This document shows positions 43,117 through 48,758 of a stretch of 48,758 nucleotides of DNA, piece after piece. Source of the DNA: Corallococcus sp. CA053C (GTDB lineage: Bacteria > Myxococcota > Myxococcia > Myxococcales > Myxococcaceae). The notes below the pieces were generated by a model. That model was given only the letters and a program-made list of their open reading frames with translations. It did not search any database and was not told the DNA's origin. The position numbers were made by a program, and so were the translations under genes. The first letter of the stretch is position 1; every line of letters begins with the position of its first letter. The stretch covers positions 1 to 48,758 of the forward strand of contig NZ_RAWA01000026.1 of NCBI RefSeq assembly GCF_003611675.1, in the 5' to 3' direction.

Positions 43117-45312
43117 ATGGGGCTCTCCCGCGTCTTCTCCTTCGTACCCACGGTGTCCGTCGTTCCCTCCAGGTCCTCGGCGAGCATGCGTCCGGGCCCA
43201 GGCGGGTGCTCGCGCCTCGCGGGACTGGGCACCGCGCTGCTCTTCGTCTTGTTGATGTCGGCTCCCGCGGCGCACGCGGCGCCGGTGCTGGTGCAGGCCC
43301 CCGTGCCCGCGGTGGACGGGTGGCGCTTCCGCTGGGGTGACTCGCCGCTCGGGCCCGATGGCGTCCCCACCTGGGCGAAGGCGACGGGCACGGAAGAGGG
43401 CTGGCAGCCGACGGAAGCCCTGAAGGAGCCGCCGGGCCGCGACACGAACACGCTGCTCTGGCTGAGCATCCCCATCCCCGAGGGGAAGTGGCTGGAGCCG
43501 GCGCTCTACCTCGGAGGCGTCGCCAATGCCTTCGAGGTGTACGCCGGCGGCGAGCGCATCCACGCGAGCGGGGTGGTGAACCCCTCTGGCCGCGAGCGCA
43601 TGGACGACGGCATGTTCTGGCACCTGGTGCCCCTGCCGCCCGAGGTGAAGGGCCAGCGCATCCTGCTGCGCATCCAGGGGACCGGGCCCACCATCGGCGT
43701 GACGCGCGATGCGCAGGTGGGCTCGCGCCACGAGCTGCTCGCCGCGGTGGCGCGCACGGGGCAGGCGCCGTTCGTCATTGGAATGCTGCTGCTCGCCATC
43801 GCCGGGGTGACCGTGGGCGCCGCCGTGCTGCGCCGCCAGCAGCGGATGCTGGTGGCCCTGACCGTCTTCTCCGGGGGCTCCGGCGCGCTGCTGCTCGGCA
43901 TGAGCGGCGTGTTCGCCGCGCTCTGGAACCTGCGCGTCGCCAGCAACCAGCTCCTGCTGCTGGGCGCCTACTGCATTCTTCCGGGCCTCGCGTGGTTCAT
44001 GTCGGACACGGTGGGCGAGGGGCGGATGCGCTGGTTCCGCATCGGCGCGGCGGTGGTCTCCGTGCTGGCCGCCATCCAGGGCGCCCTCGCCCTCGTGGAC
44101 CTGAGCCTGGCCCAGGCGATCCTGCCGCTCATGACCCTCTATTCGCTCCCCGGGATCATGATCTGCGTCGGCGTCGCGGCCGTCGAGGCCTGGCGCGGGA
44201 ACTCCGACGCCCGCATCTTCGTCGTCGGCCTGGGCATCCTCTTCTTCTTCTGCGTCCTCAGCACGCTCCCCATGTTCGGCCTGGCGGAGGCGGCGGACAG
44301 CCAGCTGCACTGGGGCTTCTTCGCGCTCACGCTGTCGCTCGTGGGCATCGTGGGAAGCCGCTCGTCACGGGTGGTGAATGCACTCGCGCAGCACACGCGC
44401 AGGCTGGAGGAGCGGCGCCAGGAGGTGCGCCAGCTCGCCGACAACATGGGCAGCGGCGCCGGAGAGCTGGCCGCGGTGGTGCAGCAGCTGCGCGCCACGA
44501 GCGAGGAGCAGACCACTGGCATCAGCCGCCAGGCGACGGCGCTCCAGCAGCTGGAGCACACGGTGGAGGAGATCCGCCAGAGTTCGCACGTGACGGCCGA
44601 CAAGGCCCGCCGGATGGCCGCCTCCGCGGAGACGGCCGAACAGGTGGGGCGCGACGGCGGCGAGGCCCTGGAGCGCACGCTGACGGACCTCTCCGCCATC
44701 CGCACCGAGGTGTCGGAGATGGCCCGCCACATCCTCGCGCTCGATGCGCGCACGCGGGAGATCGCCAGCATCGTGGACGCGGTGAAGGCGCTGGCGGACC
44801 AGTCCAACATGCTGGCCATCAACGCGGCCATCGAGGCGGTGCGCAGCGGTGACAGTGGCAAGGGCTTCGGCGTGGTGGCGCGGGAGATGCGCAGCCTCGC
44901 GGACCAGTCCATCCAGGCCACCCAGCGCATCCGCGACGTGCTCGACGGCGTGAGCGCGAGCATGCGCGAGGCCGCGAAGGTGAGTGAGCAGGGCGAGCAG
45001 CGGGTGATCGGCAGCCTTGAAGCGGTGCGCAGCTCCGGCGTGCAGCTCCAGAAGCTGGCCTCCATCATCAAGGACACCAGCTCGAGCGTGCGCCAGATCA
45101 CGGCCGCCGTGGCCCAGCAGGACACGGGCACGCACCAGATTGCCCAGGCCATCCAGGAGCTGTCCGCCCAGATGCAGCGCACGCTGAAGGTGGTGGACGA
45201 GACGCAGAACGTCACCCACTCCGTGCAGTCGCTGGCCCAGCGCCTGTCGGGCGTCGCCGACCACGCCCTCCACTCCGGCTCGCTGGACGCGCAGGCGGCG
45301 CCGGCCCGGTAG
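43117..45312 (+). CDS. Methyl-accepting chemotaxis protein with 7TMR-type membrane module
   Basis: 731 residues from the ATG at 43117. A signal peptide near residues 32-55 precedes a periplasmic beta-sandwich (LLWLSIPIPEGKWLEPALYLG, FEVYAGGERIHASG) like the 7TMR-DISM sensor domain. About seven hydrophobic helices follow (about 220-420), then a cytoplasmic coiled coil without a HAMP. The signalling hairpin is ALADQSNMLAINAAIEAVRS and KGFGVVAREMRSLADQS, matching the MCP tip that contacts CheA-CheW. No che genes are near, so it must use a shared kinase. The start is uncertain: ATGs at 43024 and 43186 are also in frame. Confidence 0.85.
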   Translation: MGLSRVFSFVPTVSVVPSRSSASMRPGPGGCSRLAGLGTALLFVLLMSAPAAHAAPVLVQAPVPAVDGWRFRWGDSPLGPDGVPTWAKATGTEEGWQPTEALKEPPGRDTNTLLWLSIPIPEGKWLEPALYLGGVANAFEVYAGGERIHASGVVNPSGRERMDDGMFWHLVPLPPEVKGQRILLRIQGTGPTIGVTRDAQVGSRHELLAAVARTGQAPFVIGMLLLAIAGVTVGAAVLRRQQRMLVALTVFSGGSGALLLGMSGVFAALWNLRVASNQLLLLGAYCILPGLAWFMSDTVGEGRMRWFRIGAAVVSVLAAIQGALALVDLSLAQAILPLMTLYSLPGIMICVGVAAVEAWRGNSDARIFVVGLGILFFFCVLSTLPMFGLAEAADSQLHWGFFALTLSLVGIVGSRSSRVVNALAQHTRRLEERRQEVRQLADNMGSGAGELAAVVQQLRATSEEQTTGISRQATALQQLEHTVEEIRQSSHVTADKARRMAASAETAEQVGRDGGEALERTLTDLSAIRTEVSEMARHILALDARTREIASIVDAVKALADQSNMLAINAAIEAVRSGDSGKGFGVVAREMRSLADQSIQATQRIRDVLDGVSASMREAAKVSEQGEQRVIGSLEAVRSSGVQLQKLASIIKDTSSSVRQITAAVAQQDTGTHQIAQAIQELSAQMQRTLKVVDETQNVTHSVQSLAQRLSGVADHALHSGSLDAQAAPAR

Positions 45313-45357
45313 CGACGGGCGGCGCCTGACGTGGGCCTGTGGGCGCGGGGGGAAGGC

Positions 45358-46962
45358 TCAGCGCACCTCGAAGTCGTAGATGCGCGTCGCCGGGTCACCG
45401 TTCTGGGTCGGCGTGGTCACGTTGAGCTTGATGTAGCGCGCCGACGTGGCGCTGATGGCGTGGGTCGACGTGCTGGCGGTGTTGGTGGTCACCGTCACCG
45501 GGGTGCTCCAGCTCGTGCCGTTGCTGGAGGTCTGGATGGTGAAGGCCCGGGTGTTCCAGGTGCTCGCTTCGCCGCCCGCGCCGGCATGCTTGACGACGAA
45601 GCTGCTGACCGTCTGCGCCGAGCCGAGATCCACCTGCAGCCAGCCAGGAGCGGCCAGCGAGCAGAACTTGTCGGTGGTGCCGCCGGAGACGCTCCCGTTG
45701 ACCGCCTTGGCCGGCGTCTCGCTGCTGTTGCAGGCGGTGGAGCCGGTCGCCGGCTTGTTGAGCGCCAGGTTGATGTTGCCGGCACCGACTGAGACCGTCT
45801 GGGTCTTGGTGTGGCTGGCGCCGCCGTTGTCGGTCACGGTCAGGCTGACGTTGAAGTTGCCGGCGCTGGCATAGACATGGCTGGGATTGGTCGCGGTCGA
45901 GCTGCTGCCGTCGCCGAAGTTCCAGCTGCGCGAGGCGATGCTGCCGTCGCTGTCCGTGGAGGCGTCGCTGAAGGTTGCGGTCAGTCCGCTCACGGTGACG
46001 CCGAAGTTGGCCACCGGCGGGGTGTTGCCGCTGACCGCGGTGTTGATCGCCGCCGCGTACTGCGCGCTCGTGCCCTGCGACACGCACTTCTGGATGTCGT
46101 CGTACAGCCAGAGGAAGCCGCCGCCGATGCCGGCCGAGCTCTTCCAGTTGCTCATCTTGCTCTGCACCGTGGCCGGACTGTCGCCGCTGGTGCAGCCGGT
46201 GCCATGGCGCGTCCACAGGCCCGGGTCGACGGTCATGCCCATCGCGGTGTTCCAGGTCGCCGGATTGTTGCCGGCGCCGCCGTCGTACACCTGGAGGTAG
46301 ATGTTATCGACCGCGCTGCCGAGGTTGTCCTTGAGGCTCCTCCAGAAGGTCTGATTGGTGTAGGGCGCGAAGGTGATCTTGAAGCCCAGGCCGATGAGCA
46401 TCTGCCCGAACTGGGTGGTCGGGGCGAGGTCGTAGGCGCTCTCGTCGTCGAAGTTGACCGCGGTGGCGCCGGTGGCCGTCTTCAGCGCCTGGAAGTTGCG
46501 GTACAGGATGCTGGTGGTGCCGGTGCCGCAGACCAGGGTGCTGCCGCAGCCCGCGGCGGTGCCGTTGACCAGCTTGGCCATGCGCTCGAAGTCGGGAACG
46601 CTCCAGGCGCCGGTCGACACCTCGATGCGATTGACCGACGTGGGCGCAGTCTTGAGCGTGGCCAGCCGCGTCGGCCAGGCCGGGTCGCCGATATAGGCGC
46701 CGTTCCTGACCACCGGGATGTCGTTGTAGACGAGGTCGCCGTTGTCCTCGATGTGGAAGCTCCACAGGATGACCGTGGTGAAGCCAGAGCTGCGCAGGTC
46801 ATCCATCACCGCGGTGCCGCCGGAATAGAACGGGCCGCCGCCGTAGACCGCTGAATCGGCCTGGGCCGTCGGCGTGAATGCGGCCAGGGCGAGGGCGGCG
46901 AGCGCCGGCCAGGCTCGGCGGGCGGGAAGGAGGCAGGACGCGAGCTGCTTCGACTTCGGCAT
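45358..46962 (-). CDS. Secreted protein with PKD and F5/8 type C domains
   Basis: 534 residues. A signal peptide (about 1-35, ending AQA) is followed by a 285-residue N-terminal domain with FTTVILWSFHIEDNGDLVYN, TAVNFDDESAYDLAP and GFLWLYDDIQKC. The acidic residues and barrel-like strand order suggest a GH18-like chitinase fold, not proven. A PKD domain (about 322-400: SFNGDG-like WNFGDGSSSTATNPSHVYA) and an F5/8C (CBM32-type) domain (about 402-534: NLALNKPATGSTAC, GWLQVDLGSAQ, ARYIKLNV) follow, which bind polysaccharide. Codon choice and domain order recall Lysobacter/Xanthomonas secreted enzymes, so transfer is possible. Confidence 0.78.
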   Translation of the reverse strand: MPKSKQLASCLLPARRAWPALAALALAAFTPTAQADSAVYGGGPFYSGGTAVMDDLRSSGFTTVILWSFHIEDNGDLVYNDIPVVRNGAYIGDPAWPTRLATLKTAPTSVNRIEVSTGAWSVPDFERMAKLVNGTAAGCGSTLVCGTGTTSILYRNFQALKTATGATAVNFDDESAYDLAPTTQFGQMLIGLGFKITFAPYTNQTFWRSLKDNLGSAVDNIYLQVYDGGAGNNPATWNTAMGMTVDPGLWTRHGTGCTSGDSPATVQSKMSNWKSSAGIGGGFLWLYDDIQKCVSQGTSAQYAAAINTAVSGNTPPVANFGVTVSGLTATFSDASTDSDGSIASRSWNFGDGSSSTATNPSHVYASAGNFNVSLTVTDNGGASHTKTQTVSVGAGNINLALNKPATGSTACNSSETPAKAVNGSVSGGTTDKFCSLAAPGWLQVDLGSAQTVSSFVVKHAGAGGEASTWNTRAFTIQTSSNGTSWSTPVTVTTNTASTSTHAISATSARYIKLNVTTPTQNGDPATRIYDFEVR

Positions 46963-47168
46963 GGTGTGATCCCCTGTCGCCGGCCTCGGCGACAGGCAGG
47001 CATTGCAAGCGCCGAAATCGGGATGCCGATATTACCTGGATAGGCTCGAATAGATCGAAATCCTGCGGCGCTCCGGCGAACAGCCACCGTCAGCGGCACC
47101 CCCAGCCCCAAGGGATGGATGGCGGACCAGGTCACCAGGTATTGCTTCTCCAGGGCGTGGAGACACGA

Positions 47169-47201
47169 CCGCCGGGCCCCCCTTGAAGGAGGACCCGGCG
47201 G
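47169..47201 (-). terminator. Terminator after the metzincin-like protease gene
   Basis: A perfect 8-bp stem (47169-47176 with 47194-47201) closing a C-rich/G-rich loop that could extend it, 24 nt past the protease stop at 47226. The rest of 46963-47168 shows nothing clear. Confidence 0.6.
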
Positions 47202-47225
47202 CGGAATGCGACGCTTCAGCCGGGA

Positions 47226-48473
47226 CTACCGGCCGGTGCGCTCGTCCACGGTGAGGCAGGGCTCCATCTTCTCGGGGGCGACGAGGAAGAGCTCCTCGCG
47301 GCCCAGGTCCTGGGAGAGGCCCGGCGCGGCGAAGCCAATCTGGCCACCGCCGTCATACGCGAGGGCCAGCCAGTCGTTCTGCGACGCGGGGAACACGTTG
47401 TTCGGGGCGCCGGAGCGGTTGAAGTCCCGGGCGTAGGACGCGGCGTCGATGGTCGTATTGTTGTTGAAGTCCAGGTTGACGCTCGCGTTACCAGTGACCT
47501 GGACGTCGTTGAAGCGAAGCCCGCTGATCTTCGCCAGGTCCGCTTCGGTGGTCGGGGCGACGGGCGAGAACGCGGCGCCCTCGTTGACGGCCGCCTCGCT
47601 GAAGGAAGCGACGCGCACGCGCGAGTAGTCGAGCACGTTGTTCAAGCCGCCAATGCCAAAGCCATAGAACTGGTACTCGTAGTTCATGATGCTCAGGTAG
47701 TTGGGCTTGTAGTTGCTGTCATCGTTCCCGCCGTGGCGCAGGCCGATGTTGTGCCCCAGCTCGTGCATGACGGTGCCGGCCAGCTGCAGCTCCGTGCCAC
47801 CCCCGATGAAGCCCAGCGTCACGATGAAGTCATGCGCGGGGATGCCGCGCGAGATGCCGCTGGAGTTGCCGCCGCTGTAGCGGTTCGCGAACAGCATGTA
47901 GTGGAAGTACGGCGCGCGGCTCGCGGCGAAGTACTTCCCCTTGATGACGTCGAAGTCCGTCCACACGGGGTTCAGGTCCGAGTCCGCGTCCGCGGCGGCG
48001 ATCTGCTGGTCCACCACGATGTGCAGCGTGATGCCCGTGGTTCCATCCGGGTTCGACACCGGCGCGTTGGCGAAGGCCGTGATGACGCGGTTGCGCATCG
48101 CCTGGGTCGGCGCGAGCCCCGGGTAGTAGTCCGCCTCGATGAAGATGTCCTTCTTGCGCGGGTTCGAACCGAGCCCGGCCAGGTCGATGCCGCCGATGCC
48201 GTACGCCTCCGCGTAGTCGCTGAGCCGGTCACCGTCCGTGTCGGCGAGGTTGGGATTGGTGCCCAGCACCGTCTCCACGATGTCACAGATGCCGTCACCG
48301 TCCGTGTCCAGGGAGCTGATCAGGCATCCAGGGGGGACCGGAAGGAGGGCCACCGCTTCCACGCCCTGCTGGGTGCTGGCCACCTCCGTCTCCGGAGGCG
48401 GGGTGCCGCCACACCCGTTCAAACCCAGGAGCGCGACGGAAGCGGACAGCAGGGTCTTGTGAAGCCTGGACAT
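47226..48473 (-). CDS. Metzincin-like zinc protease lipoprotein with thrombospondin type-3 repeats
   Basis: 415 residues. Lipoprotein signal with LNGC (Cys21). Residues 55-92 hold two thrombospondin type-3 calcium-binding units (DTDGDGICDIVETVLGTNP, DTDGDRLSDYAEAYG). The catalytic domain has HELGHNIGLRH: zinc ligands H237, H241 and H247 with catalytic E238. The Met-turn SIMNYEY (M263) follows. This is the metzincin HExxHxxGxxH pattern. It is expected on the outer surface as an endopeptidase. AAGGA precedes the ATG at 48473; the frame extends to 48728 but that part is the 5' leader. Confidence 0.9.
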   Translation of the reverse strand: MSRLHKTLLSASVALLGLNGCGGTPPPETEVASTQQGVEAVALLPVPPGCLISSLDTDGDGICDIVETVLGTNPNLADTDGDRLSDYAEAYGIGGIDLAGLGSNPRKKDIFIEADYYPGLAPTQAMRNRVITAFANAPVSNPDGTTGITLHIVVDQQIAAADADSDLNPVWTDFDVIKGKYFAASRAPYFHYMLFANRYSGGNSSGISRGIPAHDFIVTLGFIGGGTELQLAGTVMHELGHNIGLRHGGNDDSNYKPNYLSIMNYEYQFYGFGIGGLNNVLDYSRVRVASFSEAAVNEGAAFSPVAPTTEADLAKISGLRFNDVQVTGNASVNLDFNNNTTIDAASYARDFNRSGAPNNVFPASQNDWLALAYDGGGQIGFAAPGLSQDLGREELFLVAPEKMEPCLTVDERTGR

Positions 48474-48480
48474 GGGGATT

Positions 48481-48514
48481 CCTTTTGCTTGCAAAGGATT
48501 GGCTTCGCGCCAAT
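48481..48514 (-). promoter_or_regulatory. Two hairpins in the 5' leader of the protease gene, one over the ribosome site
   Basis: On the minus strand, ATTGGC-GCGAA-GCCAAT (48498-48514) is followed by CCTTTGC-AA-GCAAAAGG (48481-48497), whose right arm contains the AAGGA ribosome site. The surrounding 48474-48714 leader is clearly AT-richer than the gene. Confidence 0.45.
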
Positions 48515-48695
48515 CGCCACCTTCTTTGCATTCATCAGGATTTTCCGGCTGTTCTAATTTTGCTGACTTGACCTGATTAAGGCAGGAATTGAACGAAGTC
48601 CTGAAGCCTTGGCGGTTTTTGCCTGGAGGGCTGTAATCCGAGGCGTGTCCCCTCATCTTCAAAAAGGCGCCGGGCTGCACTAGAAGAGGCTCCAG

Positions 48696-48711
48696 GTCCC
48701 TGGAGTCCCCG
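48696..48711 (+). promoter_or_regulatory. Short inverted repeat before a partial gene start
   Basis: CTCCAGG and CCTGGAG arms around a 2-bp centre lie a few bases ahead of the ATG at 48715. The position (given to within a few bases) could suit an operator. It may be chance. Confidence 0.3.
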
Positions 48712-48714
48712 CGC

Positions 48715-48758
48715 ATGCTGCCGCCCACCGCCCCCCGACGTCGTCGCGAGCCCCAGGA
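48715..48758 (+). CDS. Possible start of a gene running off the right edge
   Basis: An ATG at 48715 begins MLPPTAPRRRREPQ, open to the end of the window. It is divergent from the protease gene and follows a non-coding leader. Only 14 codons are visible, so no product can be named. Confidence 0.3.
   Translation, partial: MLPPTAPRRRREPQ

Noticed and set aside
43090-44310. Minus-strand open frame of 406 codons in the chemoreceptor gene
   Set aside because: Antisense shadow; the plus strand has clear membrane and MCP domains.

Overview
The window is very GC-rich and almost fully coding. It carries several marks of a myxobacterium, most likely Myxococcaceae such as Corallococcus or Myxococcus (inference): a MYXO-CTERM tail on a secreted protein, a DUF2381 gene with a lipoprotein partner, lipoproteins with Pro-Asp-Ala-Gly-rich stalks, and many secreted Cys-rich proteins. 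No tRNA, rRNA, CRISPR array, transposase or phage gene was seen.

Left part (1-12.3 kb): the start of an EamA-type transporter; pseudouridine-5'-phosphate glycosidase; a free methionine-R-sulfoxide reductase divergent from a sirtuin; a methyltransferase with membrane segments; a propeller-like lipoprotein; two NAD(P)-binding proteins; an alpha/beta hydrolase; a DUF4091 protein with a myxosortase-type tail; and two divergent unknown proteins, each with a possible Cys-His catalytic centre.

Middle part (12.3-28.6 kb): a compact class I lanthipeptide locus. A LanB dehydratase and LanC cyclase overlap by 4 bp on the minus strand. They are divergent from a 49-residue precursor gene with Ser/Thr-Cys core residues and two terminator hairpins. 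Then come two lipoproteins, a coupled pair of DJ-1/PfpI genes (a GlxA-type regulator and an exported protein with a Cys-rich metal-binding-like N-terminus), an acyl-CoA carboxylase carboxyltransferase, glutathione peroxidase, a membrane alpha/beta hydrolase and an unknown helical protein.

Rearranged part (28.6-33.8 kb): a RidA-family protein with a lipoprotein signal is divergent from an AraC regulator coupled to a GNAT acetyltransferase. A near-identical second GNAT copy lies 2.76 kb downstream. The first copy has lost its stop by a 1-base frameshift. A 1.5-kb block with DUF2381 and lipoprotein genes separates it from its own 3' flank, and TCTGA sits at both edges.

Right part (34-48.7 kb): an exbB-exbD-tonB-receptor-lipoprotein operon in which the receptor also carries a TonB C-terminal domain at its N-terminus; a cytochrome P450 remnant; a bacterial-type poly(ADP-ribose) glycohydrolase behind a perfect palindrome; an unknown 533-residue protein; a chemoreceptor with a multi-helix membrane module; a secreted PKD plus F5/8C protein; and a metzincin-like lipoprotein protease with thrombospondin type-3 calcium repeats.
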